Assembly (NCBI RefSeq): GCF_001752395.1
Contig: NZ_MKEK01000001.1
Location: forward strand, 1,301,259 to 1,365,258
From: Rheinheimera salexigens
GTDB taxonomy: Bacteria; Pseudomonadota; Gammaproteobacteria; Enterobacterales; Alteromonadaceae
Length of the DNA stretch: 64,000 nucleotides
Direction: 5' to 3'
The translations under genes and the position numbers were made by a program. Each line of letters opens with the position of its first letter. Positions within the stretch are counted from its first letter, which is position 1. Below the pieces are notes generated by a model. The model was given only the letters and a program-made list of their open reading frames with translations, searched no databases and was not told where the DNA came from. Below are positions 38,216-47,995 of this stretch, in pieces.

Positions 38216-38776
38216 ATGCTTTCACAATCTTTGCAACTGCCTGAAGTTTTGCTGCTAACCCCAAAAGTTCACTCAGATGAAAGGGGGTATTTTTTTGAGT
38301 GCTTCCGCCAACAACAGTTGCAGCAGTTGTTAGAGCGAGATATTCAGTTTGTGCAAGAAAACCAATCGCGTTCAAGCTTTGGTGTGTTGCGTGGGTTGCA
38401 TTATCAGAGGCAGCCGCAAGCGCAAGCGAAATTGGTTAGGGTGGTGGAAGGCGAAGTGCTTGATGTAGTGGTGGATATCCGCCATGGTAGTCCGCGATTT
38501 GGTCAGACGGTGCAAACCGTATTAAGCGCTGAAAATAACCATCAGTTATTTATTCCGCATGGCTTTGCTCATGGTTTTTTAGTTTTAAGCCCACAAGCTA
38601 CGGTGGTTTATAAAGTGGATAACTACTATTCAGCCCAGCATGATGCTGGCTTAGCTTATAATGATGCCAATCTTGCTATTAATTGGCCATTATCTGCTAA
38701 GCAATTAGTCATATCGACTAAAGATCAGCAACAACCTAAATTATCACAATTACAAAGCGAATTTAACTGGAAATGA
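38216..38776 (+). CDS. rmlC: dTDP-4-dehydrorhamnose 3,5-epimerase
   Basis: A 186-residue cupin-fold epimerase, third step of dTDP-L-rhamnose synthesis. Family blocks are VHSDERGYFFECF, FVQENQSRSSFGVLRGLHYQ (active-site His in LHYQ), VVEGEVLDVVVDIR and FIPHGFAHGFLVLS. It is the only rmlC in the window, so both rml sets depend on it. GAAGGA lies 7 bases before the ATG. Confidence 0.95.
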   Translation: MLSQSLQLPEVLLLTPKVHSDERGYFFECFRQQQLQQLLERDIQFVQENQSRSSFGVLRGLHYQRQPQAQAKLVRVVEGEVLDVVVDIRHGSPRFGQTVQTVLSAENNHQLFIPHGFAHGFLVLSPQATVVYKVDNYYSAQHDAGLAYNDANLAINWPLSAKQLVISTKDQQQPKLSQLQSEFNWK

Positions 38777-38798
38777 AGCCAGTAAAGAAGAACAAGTA

Positions 38799-39683
38799 AT
38801 GAAGCACTTACTTATCACCGGAGCCATGGGGCAGCTAGGCCAAAGCTTTACTGCTATTGCTAAACAGTGGCCACAATTCCAATTTACCTTTGCAGATAAA
38901 AAGCTGGCTGATATTACTAATCAGCTACAAATGGCTGCGCTTTTACGACAACTAAAACCCTACGCCGTGATCAACTGTGCCGCTTTTACTAATGTAGATT
39001 TAGCCGAGCAACAACCCGAATTAGCTTATGCCGTAAATGCCACAGCAGTAGAACAGCTGGCGCAATTATGCCGTGAAACAAATACCCTATTAGTGCATTT
39101 TAGTACTGACTATGTATTTTCAGGGCGACAGTTAGATGCGGGAGAGAATCAAACACCTTATACAGAGCAAGATCTGGCTGAACCGTTAAATGTCTATGGC
39201 GCAAGTAAATTGGCCGGCGAACAAGCCATGCTCAATATCGCCCCAGCAGGACTAATTCTGCGCAGCAGTTGGTTGTATAGCGCGTTTGGTCATAACTTTG
39301 CTCGCATTATTTACAATAAAATACAACAAGGCCTGCCTTTAAGAGTCGTTGCAGACCAAATAGGCAGCCCAACCTATGCTCCTGAACTGGCCGCGCTATG
39401 TTTGAAACTACTCTCTGCTGACCACTTTGCTACTACTCAGTTGCTACACTGTGCAGGGCAGGGCGAAGCCAGCTGGTATCAAGTCGCGCAAGAAATACAA
39501 AAATATACTAAACAACAAACAACCCTTACAGCGATAAGTAGTAATCAATGGCAGTCTGCTGCAACTCGGCCAAGCTATAGCGCGCTAAGCAGCCAGCAAC
39601 TGCAGAAGCAATTTGGCCTCAGTTTGCCAGCTTGGCAGCAAAGCCTAGTAACCTGCTTAAATAAAATGGGTCAGAGTGATTAA
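38799..39683 (+). CDS. rmlD: dTDP-4-dehydrorhamnose reductase
   Basis: A 294-residue SDR-family reductase making dTDP-L-rhamnose. The NAD(P)-binding ITGAMGQLGQ opening, NCAAFTNVDLAE, STDYVFSG and the catalytic YGASKLAGE identify it. The final six residues (KMGQSD) and the stop codon are encoded by a single arm of the palindromic element at 39661-39682, so the native C terminus was probably replaced. It is the only rmlD in the window. Confidence 0.94.
   Translation: MKHLLITGAMGQLGQSFTAIAKQWPQFQFTFADKKLADITNQLQMAALLRQLKPYAVINCAAFTNVDLAEQQPELAYAVNATAVEQLAQLCRETNTLLVHFSTDYVFSGRQLDAGENQTPYTEQDLAEPLNVYGASKLAGEQAMLNIAPAGLILRSSWLYSAFGHNFARIIYNKIQQGLPLRVVADQIGSPTYAPELAALCLKLLSADHFATTQLLHCAGQGEASWYQVAQEIQKYTKQQTTLTAISSNQWQSAATRPSYSALSSQQLQKQFGLSLPAWQQSLVTCLNKMGQSD
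39661..39682 (+). repeat. Half-copy of the RAYT-type palindrome inside the rmlD 3' end
   Basis: One arm only, carrying ATAAAATGGGTCAGAGTGAT, the same variant (AAAATGGG rather than AAAAAGGG) as the full palindrome at 40701-40765. It encodes the last residues of RmlD and supplies two bases of its TAA stop. No partner arm follows within 100 bases. Confidence 0.85.
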
Positions 39684-39684
39684 T

Positions 39685-40704
39685 TTGAATATCTTAATTA
39701 CGGGTGGTGCGGGTTTTATAGGTACAGCCTTGGTCGAATATCTGCTAGCTAATACGCCTCATCAGTTATTGGTGTTAGATAAACTTACCTATGCCGCCAA
39801 TTTAACAGCACTTGAACAGCATAAACAAAACGCTAGGTTACAGTTTGTGCAAGGCGATATTTGCGATGCTAGCTTGCTACAAACCTTATTTGCAGACTTT
39901 CAGCCCGATGCGATTATGCATTTAGCGGCAGAAAGCCATGTTGATCGCTCACTCAGTGGGCCAGCTGAGTTTATGCAAACCAATATTATAGGCAGCTACA
40001 ACTTACTTGAAGCCAGCCGCCACTATTGGCAGCAACTGATACCTGCTAGACAAGCCCAGTTTCGCTTTTTACAAGTATCAACCGATGAAGTCTTTGGTGA
40101 TTTAGGCAACAGTGGCGTGCACTTAAATAAAAAACTGTTCACTGAAAACCATGCCTACGCACCCAGCAGCCCCTATTCAGCCAGCAAAGCCAGTGCCGAT
40201 CATTTAGTGCAGGCATGGCATCGCAGCTATGGCTTACCTACATTAATAAGCTATTGCAGTAATAACTATGGCCCTTGGCAACATGCAGAAAAACTAATAC
40301 CCAAAGCCATTAATCATTTATTACAAGGCAAACCAGTACCATTATATGGTGATGGGCTACAAATACGCGATTGGTTATATGTAGATGATCATGTAGCCGC
40401 GTTATATTTAATACTAACCCAAGGTAAAGTAGGCCAAAGCTATGCTATAGGCGGTAATAGTCAAGTTAATAATCTAGCGCTAGTTCAACGAATAGCCGAT
40501 ATTATCGATAGTTTTGCAGAGCAAGGCTTATGTCAGCAATTCCAGCAACCTAGGCGAGAGTTAATTGAATTCGTTACCGATAGGCCAGGGCATGATCAAT
40601 GTTATGGTATTGATAATACTAAAATAAGCCAGCAACTAAATTGGCAACCACAATATTCATTACAACAAGGCTTAGAGAAAACGCTAACACTCAGCTTTAA
40701 ATAA
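39685..40704 (+). CDS. rmlB: dTDP-glucose 4,6-dehydratase (copy 1)
   Basis: A 339-residue SDR dehydratase making dTDP-4-keto-6-deoxyglucose. The start is taken at TTG 39685 because [17 protein letters not shown] then aligns with the family opening; a GTG at 39676 lies within the half palindrome. Other motifs are [21 protein letters not shown], and the YSASKASADH (YxxxK) site. It begins one base after the rmlD stop. The order A-C-D-B differs from the common B-D-A-C. A second copy is at 47996. Confidence 0.94.
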   Translation: MNILITGGAGFIGTALVEYLLANTPHQLLVLDKLTYAANLTALEQHKQNARLQFVQGDICDASLLQTLFADFQPDAIMHLAAESHVDRSLSGPAEFMQTNIIGSYNLLEASRHYWQQLIPARQAQFRFLQVSTDEVFGDLGNSGVHLNKKLFTENHAYAPSSPYSASKASADHLVQAWHRSYGLPTLISYCSNNYGPWQHAEKLIPKAINHLLQGKPVPLYGDGLQIRDWLYVDDHVAALYLILTQGKVGQSYAIGGNSQVNNLALVQRIADIIDSFAEQGLCQQFQQPRRELIEFVTDRPGHDQCYGIDNTKISQQLNWQPQYSLQQGLEKTLTLSFK

Positions 40705-40765
40705 AATGGGTCAGAGTGATTTTCACCTTTTTTATAAAATAGAAAATCACTCTGACCCATTTTAT
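40701..40765. repeat. RAYT-type palindrome, copy 5 (after rmlB)
   Basis: Arms of about 24 bases starting ATAAAATGGGTCAGAGTGAT, with a T-rich spacer of about 17 bases. It overlaps the rmlB stop codon and shares the AAAATGGG variant with the half-copy at the rmlD end, which suggests those two are more closely related to each other than to copies 1-4. Confidence 0.9.
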
Positions 40766-40901
40766 TTTTTTACAGTGACCTTAAGTGAAAGTGATGAGCC
40801 TAATCAGGTTAATTTGCAAGCAACTAGTCTGCTCGGAGCTTGTTTCACCTAGGGCTGTCTGCTAGTATCCCAGCGTTTTGGGATTCAATTCGGCTTACAG
40901 G

Positions 40902-42275
40902 ATGGCAGCTAGTTTGATACGTTTAATTTCATTTTCTTGCTGTTTATTTATTGCTGCACTGTATTCATGCCAGCTGTTTGCTTCGCCGTGGGTGAATACT
41001 GACGACAGATACTTAAGAACTAGCATTAAGTTACTGGCAGATGCTGGCTATATTAATATCCCTATCAATACTTATCCGTTAATGTGGCAGCCAATTTTAG
41101 CTGAGCTGGCACAAGCGAATACCAAGCACATGAACCAAGCTCAGTTATTTGCCTTTCTTCGCGTCACTTCTGCCTTAAATTATGTTCGATCCGACCATAT
41201 TGAAAATCTCAGCCTAAGTGCTAGCAGCGATAGCCTAACCCCACTTGGTTTTGGTTCTCGCTATGCACATCGAGGTCAATTAAGCTTAGGCACCGAACTA
41301 AAAGGTAATGATTGGGCGGTGGGCATTCAAAAAAGCTTTAATCATGAATCTTATACTTTTAACAACATAAATGGTATTGATTACACGCCAAACCAAGATT
41401 GGCAAGGTAGCTATGCCGCTTATACTTTAGGTAACTGGGTGCTTTCAGCTTCGCAACAGCATCAGTGGTGGGGCCCAGGGTTAGATAGCAGCTTTAATTA
41501 TAGTAACAAAGGCCCAGCGGCAAAAATTATCCGTTTAAACCGACTCAATTCAGCATTACCTCTTACTGATTATTTAAGTATTTTAGGTCCAGCCAATATC
41601 ACCTTGGAATATGGCCAGCAGCCTGGTAGTGCATTATTACGCCACCATCAATTTACCGCAGCTCGGCTAAGCATTAAACCTTGGCAGGCGCTTGAAATAT
41701 CATCCAGCATTAGCCATCAACAAGGCTTAACAGATGAAGTATTACTGCGGCTAAACTTACCAACTTTTACTGAAGCCAATACCGACTCACAAACTATTGC
41801 CAATATTGATTTTCGTTATAGCTATAACCCCAACGGCGCTATTTATGGTGCCTTAAGTCATGTTGCTAACGAAAATGGCTATTTAGTTGGCACAGAATAC
41901 AATATAGCTAACCAACAACATCAAATTAACCTTAGTGCTGAATATCAGTGGTTAGCGGCAGACTATCCTAATTGGTTAATTAATGCCGCAGCAGAAGCGA
42001 TGCACACTCCCACAGAGCAACTGGTTTTAGCCGCGCAGTGGTATCGCAGCGATGGCCAAGCGGGTTATGTTCATTTTAAACAGCAGCGCTATGCTGAAGT
42101 TACGGGTATTAAATTAAGCAGTGCCATTCAAGTGGGCTACCAACATGAATTATTTAAAGGCTTAATTAGTCTTGATTATCAATTAGCTCGACAGCAAGCT
42201 AGCGACAATGCCATAAATCGTAATAATATTAGTTTTGCCCACGAGGCGGGTATACGTTGGGAATGGCGTTGGTAA
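40902..42275 (+). CDS. Capsule assembly Wzi family outer-membrane protein
   Basis: About 457 residues from the ATG at 40902, with a signal peptide (SFSCCLFIAALYSCQLFA, then SPWVN). The mature part starts SPWVNTDDRYLRTSIKLLADAGY and is rich in alternating beta-strand sequence (WQGSYAAYTLGNWVLSASQQHQWWGPG), as in the Wzi family of barrel proteins that anchor capsule to the cell surface. A TTG at 40878 is an alternative start. rfaH begins immediately after its stop, so they form a pair. Confidence 0.87.
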   Translation: MAASLIRLISFSCCLFIAALYSCQLFASPWVNTDDRYLRTSIKLLADAGYINIPINTYPLMWQPILAELAQANTKHMNQAQLFAFLRVTSALNYVRSDHIENLSLSASSDSLTPLGFGSRYAHRGQLSLGTELKGNDWAVGIQKSFNHESYTFNNINGIDYTPNQDWQGSYAAYTLGNWVLSASQQHQWWGPGLDSSFNYSNKGPAAKIIRLNRLNSALPLTDYLSILGPANITLEYGQQPGSALLRHHQFTAARLSIKPWQALEISSSISHQQGLTDEVLLRLNLPTFTEANTDSQTIANIDFRYSYNPNGAIYGALSHVANENGYLVGTEYNIANQQHQINLSAEYQWLAADYPNWLINAAAEAMHTPTEQLVLAAQWYRSDGQAGYVHFKQQRYAEVTGIKLSSAIQVGYQHELFKGLISLDYQLARQQASDNAINRNNISFAHEAGIRWEWRW

Positions 42276-42776
42276 ATGGATGATCAACAATGGTATTTAG
42301 TCTATTGTAAGCCAAAGCAAGAGCAACGGGCGCAGCAGCACTTACAAAATCAAGGCTTTAATAGCTTTTTGCCCGTGGTTAGCTTAACGAAAATTAAAGC
42401 AGGCAAAAAACAATTAGTCACCGAGCCATTATTTGCCCGGTACTTATTTTTGCAATACAACGCCGATTTAAGTTTGGCTAAAATACGCAGCACTCGCGGT
42501 GTAGCGGGGCTAGTAAAGTTTGGTCAAAGTATTGCAACTGTGCCAAATAGCTTAATTCATAGCTTGCTACAACAACAGTTGCAATTACAGCAACAAGATA
42601 AACAGCAACATGATTTAACGAAGGGCGATGTGGTCGAAGTGTTATCAGGGCCCTTCGCCGCCTTGAATGCTGTATTCCAATTAGCCGATGGTGAAAGTCG
42701 AAGTATGGTATTGTTGCAATTTTTAGGGCAACCCATACAGTTATCTCTTGATAACAATATATTGCTGAAAAAGTAA
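42276..42776 (+). CDS. rfaH: Transcription antiterminator RfaH
   Basis: A 166-residue NusG paralogue that binds RNA polymerase paused at ops sites and drives transcription and translation of long surface-polysaccharide operons. The NGN domain (about residues 3-110; WYLVYCKPKQEQRAQQHL, PLFARYLFLQY, RSTRGVAGLVKFG) is followed by a C-terminal KOW-like domain (about 112-165; GDVVEVLSGPF). It directly abuts wzi and lies 86 bases before an exact ops element that heads the next operon. Confidence 0.92.
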   Translation: MDDQQWYLVYCKPKQEQRAQQHLQNQGFNSFLPVVSLTKIKAGKKQLVTEPLFARYLFLQYNADLSLAKIRSTRGVAGLVKFGQSIATVPNSLIHSLLQQQLQLQQQDKQQHDLTKGDVVEVLSGPFAALNAVFQLADGESRSMVLLQFLGQPIQLSLDNNILLKK

Positions 42777-42783
42777 TAACCAG

Positions 42784-42835
42784 TTAATACAGCGCGAGTG
42801 ATTTAAGCTATAATCTCGCGCTTAAAATTTATAAT
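42784..42835 (+). promoter_or_regulatory. Candidate promoter(s) of the ops-headed polysaccharide operon
   Basis: Two TATAAT hexamers occur, at 42809-42814 and 42830-42835. The first has a weak AATACA at 17-base spacing; the second has no good -35. The second would start RNA near 42842, about 20 bases before the ops site, a typical distance. A GCGCGAG / CTCGCGC inverted repeat (42792-42821) overlaps the first and may end the wzi-rfaH transcript. Confidence 0.5.
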
Positions 42836-42861
42836 ACTAGTCCTGGGGCGCATAACTCAGT

Positions 42862-42873
42862 GGCGGTAGCGTG
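42862..42873 (+). promoter_or_regulatory. ops element (RfaH recruitment site, JUMPStart core)
   Basis: GGCGGTAGCGTG matches the 12-base operon-polarity-suppressor consensus exactly, within CAGTGGCGGTAGCGTGC as in JUMPStart leaders. It lies in the 165-base leader between rfaH and the wza-like gene. This is the only match I found in the window. Confidence 0.92.
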
Positions 42874-42941
42874 CTTATCGCAACGTGTTTATCACTTGAG
42901 AGTGTAGTTGCAGGTTAATTAAAAAATAATGGAGTTTCCAG

Positions 42942-45689
42942 GTGCTTAAGATTGCAATTCAAACTTTGTTTGTTGTCACCATTAGCTTGTGGGCATCTTT
43001 GTTTACAACCGAGGCGTTAGCGCAAACGGTATCGCCTGCTATGTTAGAGCAGTTTAAACAGTTGCCCAGGGCTGAACAAGAACGGTTAGCTAAACAATAT
43101 GGTATCGACATTAACCAATTGAATGGCAGTACTAGTAATGTGCAGCAAGCTGAGGTCGAAAAACTCCAACCCTTTGACCAGACCAAGCAAGCTAAGCTTG
43201 CTGAAGAAAAAAAGCTTAAAGCTGACGAAAAAGAAGAAGAACAAAAGCTAAAGCGGTTTGGTATGGCAATGTTTGATGCCGAAATTAGCACCTTTGCACC
43301 TGTGTCTAATGCTCCCGTGCCAGATAGTTATTTGCTTGGCCCAGACGATACTTTATTCGTTCAGTTATACGGTAAGCAAACTGAAAATCATGAATTAAAA
43401 GTCGACCGTGACGGCAACATCAATTTGCCTGGAGTAGGGCCTGTATCTGTTGCCGGTTTGAAATTTGCAGCCGCACGCGAGCTCATTAACAATCGCATTC
43501 AACAAGCCAGTATCGGTGTTAATGCAGCGGTGTCGATGGGCCAGTTGCGTACTATCAATATTATGATCGCCGGTGAAGCGAAAAACCCTGGCATGTACGC
43601 GGTATCGGCTTTAACAACCGTTACTCAAGCCTTATTTGTCGCCGGTGGCGTGTCAGATATTGGTAGCTTAAGGCATATAGTTGTTAACCGCAGTGGCAAA
43701 CGCGTTGCTGAGTTCGACTTGTACGACTTATTGCTAAAAGGTGAAAACAGCAAAGACGTTAATTTGCAACATGGTGATGTGGTGTTTATTCGCCCAGCTA
43801 TGGCCTTAGTTACGGTTGACGGTGAAGTGCAACGACCGGCCATTTATGAATTGGTTGCTAACGATACGGTGCAGTCAGCGCTAAATATGGCTGGGGGCAC
43901 TAAACCCAGTGCCTTTGTTAGTAAAACGAGAATTAACCGCGTGCAACAAGGGCAATCGGTTTTAATTAATCTTGATTTAAGCAAAAAATCGAATTTAAAT
44001 CAGTCATTACAAGCGGGTGATAGTGTTTATGTACCGGCAGTGGCTGCACGGTTACAGCATCAAGTGGTTATTGCCGGTGCGGTTGAACGCCCAGGCTTTT
44101 ATGCTTGGCAACAAGGGCTACAATTTCACGATGTTGTTGATAATATCTGGACCGATTTATTACTCACTACTGATTTAGATTACGCCATTGTGTTACGTCA
44201 AATTAATAACCAAGGTGATATTGAGGTTATTCAATTTAATGTGGCAACGGCTATTGCAGATGCCAATGGCATGGTAAAGCAACCGCTGACACTTGAAGCA
44301 CGTGATGTTGTAGTGTTATTTCATTACGGCAATGAAACCTATAAACGAGCTGCATTAAATGACTATTTGCGCAAACAAATAGAATCAGAGCTAACTTTAC
44401 TAAATGAAAACGCTTTATTATCGGGTGACGTTGCTGCCACCGTTTTTAAACGTCTACAACAAGAAAATACCGCCATAGAAGCATCGCGTTATACTGAATT
44501 TGATGCCGTGTTAGAGGCTGAAAAAAATACCTATGCCTTATTAGAAAATAAGTTAAACAATATGCTTAGCCAACTGTATAGCGACAGTAGCTATATAGAG
44601 TTATCTAAGCATTTAAGTCGCCGTGAACTCGTCTTTCCCATCTTAAAAAAATTACAGCAACAAAGTAGCACGCAACAAGATTTAGCCATAGTGTCTATTT
44701 CTGGTGACGTTAAAGTGCCAGGTGAATACCCATTAGCGCGTAATGCTAGTATTAAGGGGTTAATTCAAGCGGCCAGCGGCTTAAATGTCTCGGCTTATTT
44801 ACCTCGCGCTGAGCTTAGCCGCTACCTTGGCCAAGCTAGCAATAGCAATAAGATATTACAGCAAAACCTCAATGTTGCTTTAGATGGAGTACTTGTAGGC
44901 AGCGCAGACAACATCACCTTACAAAGCCGCGATCGCTTAAACGTATTTGAAACACCCGCTTGGTCAGAAACGCGGTTAGTGGCCATTGAAGGTGAAGTAC
45001 GTTTCCCAGGCACCTATCAAGTGTTAAAAGGTGAAACTTTAGCACAGCTAATTAAACGCGCCGGTGGTTTTACCGATGAAGCATTCTTGTTTGGTGCTAT
45101 CTTTACTCGCGAAGGCATTAAGCAACGCGAAAAAGAGCAAACACTGCTCTTATTAGAGCAATTAAAAGCTGACATCGCTACGAAGGCGTTATCTACTCAA
45201 GGTGGCAGTGCTACACCTGACGCACTTACCTTAGTAAACCAAGTTGCAGAATTAGAACCCGTAGGGCGTTTAGTGGTCGATGTGGCAAGCATTATTGCCG
45301 GCAATAATAGTTTTGATATTGCGTTAGAAGATAAAGATAAACTATTTATCCCACGATCTAACAACTCAATCTCAATTATTGGCGAAGTGCAGCATAGTGG
45401 TTCTCATCGCTTTGACCGTACTAAATCAGTAGAAGACTATTTACGTTTAGCTGGCGGGAGCCGTAAACGAGCAGACGAGGACCGGGTGTATGTTATCCGA
45501 GCTGATGGTTCCGTAATGCTTCCCAGTAGCAGTAGTTGGTTTGCAGTTAATCGCAACCAGTTAACCCCAGGCGATACGATAGTAATGCCATTGGATTCTG
45601 AATATAAAGATAGCCTAAGTACATGGGCAATAGTTACACAAATATTCTATCAATCAGCAGTAGCATTAGCAGCGCTTAATTCGTTTTAA
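42942..45689 (+). CDS. Polysaccharide export protein with multiple SLBB domains (Wza-like)
   Basis: A 915-residue export-channel protein. A signal peptide ends at ALA-QT (about residue 27). A charged linker is followed by the Poly_export domain (about 125-205; PDSYLLGPDDTLFVQLYGKQTE, DGNINLPGVGPVSVAG) and repeated SLBB domains (IMIAGEAKNPGMYAV, VTVDGEVQRPAIYEL, VVIAGAVERPGFY, VSISGDVKVPGEYPL, VAIEGEVRFPGTYQV, ISIIGEVQHSGSHRF). It is far longer than E. coli Wza (about 379) and lacks an obvious lipobox. GTG start after GGAG. First gene of the ops operon. Confidence 0.88.
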   Translation: MLKIAIQTLFVVTISLWASLFTTEALAQTVSPAMLEQFKQLPRAEQERLAKQYGIDINQLNGSTSNVQQAEVEKLQPFDQTKQAKLAEEKKLKADEKEEEQKLKRFGMAMFDAEISTFAPVSNAPVPDSYLLGPDDTLFVQLYGKQTENHELKVDRDGNINLPGVGPVSVAGLKFAAARELINNRIQQASIGVNAAVSMGQLRTINIMIAGEAKNPGMYAVSALTTVTQALFVAGGVSDIGSLRHIVVNRSGKRVAEFDLYDLLLKGENSKDVNLQHGDVVFIRPAMALVTVDGEVQRPAIYELVANDTVQSALNMAGGTKPSAFVSKTRINRVQQGQSVLINLDLSKKSNLNQSLQAGDSVYVPAVAARLQHQVVIAGAVERPGFYAWQQGLQFHDVVDNIWTDLLLTTDLDYAIVLRQINNQGDIEVIQFNVATAIADANGMVKQPLTLEARDVVVLFHYGNETYKRAALNDYLRKQIESELTLLNENALLSGDVAATVFKRLQQENTAIEASRYTEFDAVLEAEKNTYALLENKLNNMLSQLYSDSSYIELSKHLSRRELVFPILKKLQQQSSTQQDLAIVSISGDVKVPGEYPLARNASIKGLIQAASGLNVSAYLPRAELSRYLGQASNSNKILQQNLNVALDGVLVGSADNITLQSRDRLNVFETPAWSETRLVAIEGEVRFPGTYQVLKGETLAQLIKRAGGFTDEAFLFGAIFTREGIKQREKEQTLLLLEQLKADIATKALSTQGGSATPDALTLVNQVAELEPVGRLVVDVASIIAGNNSFDIALEDKDKLFIPRSNNSISIIGEVQHSGSHRFDRTKSVEDYLRLAGGSRKRADEDRVYVIRADGSVMLPSSSSWFAVNRNQLTPGDTIVMPLDSEYKDSLSTWAIVTQIFYQSAVALAALNSF

Positions 45690-45729
45690 ATTTTGATTTA
45701 ATTAAGTTGCGATTTGAAAAAGGAATAAC

Positions 45730-46668
45730 ATGAGTCAACAACAGCAACAAGTGCAGCCATCTATAGTGGCAGATGATGAAATTGATTTAAGGGAATTGTT
45801 TAGCGTTATATGGCAAGGTAAATGGCTAATTATTGCGGTGACTGCTGTGTTTGCAGTAGCCGCAGTGTTTTATGCTTTAAGCTTGCCCAACATTTATAAA
45901 AGCGAAGCGTTATTAGCGCCAGTAACAGAAGACTCAGGAATGAAGATCCCTGGTCAATTAGGTGGCTTAGCGGCATTAGCGGGAGTGAATTTAGGTGGTG
46001 GCGGTGGGGATAAAACGAGCCTAGCGCTTGAGATTTTAAAATCACGCGAATTTATAGGCCGTTTTATTCAACAGCATGATTTATTTGTGCCAATAATGGC
46101 AGCTAAGGGCTGGAATAGAGGTACTAACAGCTTAGTAATTGATAACGATATTTATAACAGTGAAAAACAGCAATGGGTACGTGAGGTAAAAGCACCATTT
46201 TTGCCAAAGCCAAGTTTGCTAGAAACCCATGAAGCGTTTATGAAGTTGCTTAATGTATCGCAAGATAAAGAAACCGGTATGGTTAAATTATCGGTAGAGC
46301 ATTTATCACCTTTTATCGCTAAAGAATGGGTAACCTGGTTAGTGCAAGCCATCAATAACGAAATGCGCGAGCGTGAACTTAACGAAGCGCAAAATAGCAT
46401 TACCTACTTAACCAGCCAGTTAGAAAATACCAATGTCGCAGATATCCGCACTATGCTGTTTTCACTAATAGAAGAGCAAACGAAAACCGTAATGCTGGCA
46501 AATGTTCGCGCAGAATATGTATTAAAAACGGTTGATCCAGCCGTCGCCGCCGAGAAGAAATCTAAACCAGCCAGAGCATTGATCGTCATAATAGCCACTA
46601 TGTTAGGCGGGTTATTAGCGACTTTCGTGTTATTACTTCGACATTTTTCAGCGAATAGAAAATCTTAA
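45730..46668 (+). CDS. Chain length determinant protein, Wzz/PCP family
   Basis: A 312-residue inner-membrane protein controlling polysaccharide chain length. N-terminal TM (about residues 34-54) and C-terminal TM (about 283-303) flank a periplasmic helical region, with the family's [14 protein letters not shown] after TM1 and a Pro/Gly-rich TM2 approach. No tyrosine-kinase domain is attached or adjacent, so it behaves like a Wzz (PCP-1) rather than a Wzc. Confidence 0.88.
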   Translation: MSQQQQQVQPSIVADDEIDLRELFSVIWQGKWLIIAVTAVFAVAAVFYALSLPNIYKSEALLAPVTEDSGMKIPGQLGGLAALAGVNLGGGGGDKTSLALEILKSREFIGRFIQQHDLFVPIMAAKGWNRGTNSLVIDNDIYNSEKQQWVREVKAPFLPKPSLLETHEAFMKLLNVSQDKETGMVKLSVEHLSPFIAKEWVTWLVQAINNEMRERELNEAQNSITYLTSQLENTNVADIRTMLFSLIEEQTKTVMLANVRAEYVLKTVDPAVAAEKKSKPARALIVIIATMLGGLLATFVLLLRHFSANRKS

Positions 46669-46688
46669 TTTATAGACTGAGTGACATC

Positions 46689-47966
46689 ATGTTAAAAAAT
46701 AAAACAATAAAAATTGCAATAATTGGCTTGGGTTACGTTGGTCTGCCATTAGCGGTAGAATTCGGTAAAAAATATCCAACCTTGGGTTTTGATATTAATC
46801 AAGGCCGCGTTGCCCAATTGCAAGCAGGGCATGATTTTACCCTTGAAGTTAGTGATGAAGAGATGAGACAATCTGAACATTTATCTTATTCATACAATAT
46901 CGATGCGCTTAAAGACTGTAATATTTATATTGTTACGGTGCCAACACCAATAGATGAGCATAAACAACCAGATTTAACGCCTTTAGTTAAAGCCAGCGAT
47001 ATGCTAGGCAAGGTAATAGAGAAAGGCGATATTATTATATATGAGTCTACGGTATACCCTGGCGCAACAGAAGAAGTCTGTATTCCGGTAGTTGAACGTG
47101 TATCCGGTTTAGTGTTTAACCAAGACTTTTTTGCCGGTTACTCGCCTGAGCGGATTAACCCAGGTGATAAACAGCACCGAGTGACTAACATTCTAAAAGT
47201 CACCTCTGGATCTACCCCTGAAATAGCCGAAATGGTAGACCAACTGTATAAATCTATTATTACCGCTGGCACCCATAAAACTTCATCAATAAAAGTGGCT
47301 GAGGCAGCTAAAGTAATCGAAAACACCCAACGTGATGTCAATATCGCTTTAATTAACGAGTTATCCATTATATTTAATAAGCTTGGTATTGATACACTTG
47401 AGGTATTAGAAGCGGCAGGCACTAAATGGAACTTTTTACCGTTCCGCCCAGGCTTAGTGGGGGGCCACTGTATTGGTGTCGACCCGTATTACTTAACCCA
47501 TAAAGCGCAATCTATTGGTTATCACCCAGAGATTATATTATCTGGTCGGCGTTTAAACGACGGCATGGCTAAACATGTGGTGTCAGAGTTGATAAAACAG
47601 ATGCTGAAAAAACGCATTCATGTCGATGGCGCTAAAGTGTTAATAATGGGCTTAACATTTAAAGAAAACTGTCCTGATATCCGCAATACCAAGGTAGTCG
47701 ATATTGTTACAGAGCTAAAAGACTATAACATTGAAGTGGATATTCTAGACCCGTGGTGCTCAAGTGAAGAGTCTGAGCATGAGTATGGGTTAGCATTAAC
47801 CACAGAGCATAAGCAAAACCATTACGATGCCATAGTGCTAGCGGTAGGCCATAACGAATTTAGAGAAATGGGCGCTGAAAAAATTAAAGCCCTAGGTAAA
47901 GCGCAGCATATTATTTATGATTTAAAATATGTATTGCCAAAACAAGCGGTTGATATCCGGTTGTAA
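46689..47966 (+). CDS. tviB: UDP-GlcNAc/GalNAc 6-dehydrogenase, TviB/WbpO type (copy 2)
   Basis: A 425-residue paralogue of the enzyme at 35063, of exactly the same length and with the same motifs: [50 protein letters not shown] and catalytic Cys in [12 protein letters not shown]. Divergence is spread along the protein and strongest in the C-terminal UDP-binding part. It should make a UDP-HexNAc uronic acid. It starts 20 bases after wzz. Confidence 0.92.
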   Translation: MLKNKTIKIAIIGLGYVGLPLAVEFGKKYPTLGFDINQGRVAQLQAGHDFTLEVSDEEMRQSEHLSYSYNIDALKDCNIYIVTVPTPIDEHKQPDLTPLVKASDMLGKVIEKGDIIIYESTVYPGATEEVCIPVVERVSGLVFNQDFFAGYSPERINPGDKQHRVTNILKVTSGSTPEIAEMVDQLYKSIITAGTHKTSSIKVAEAAKVIENTQRDVNIALINELSIIFNKLGIDTLEVLEAAGTKWNFLPFRPGLVGGHCIGVDPYYLTHKAQSIGYHPEIILSGRRLNDGMAKHVVSELIKQMLKKRIHVDGAKVLIMGLTFKENCPDIRNTKVVDIVTELKDYNIEVDILDPWCSSEESEHEYGLALTTEHKQNHYDAIVLAVGHNEFREMGAEKIKALGKAQHIIYDLKYVLPKQAVDIRL

Positions 47967-47995
47967 TTATATATTTAAGATATTAGGTAGTTTAA

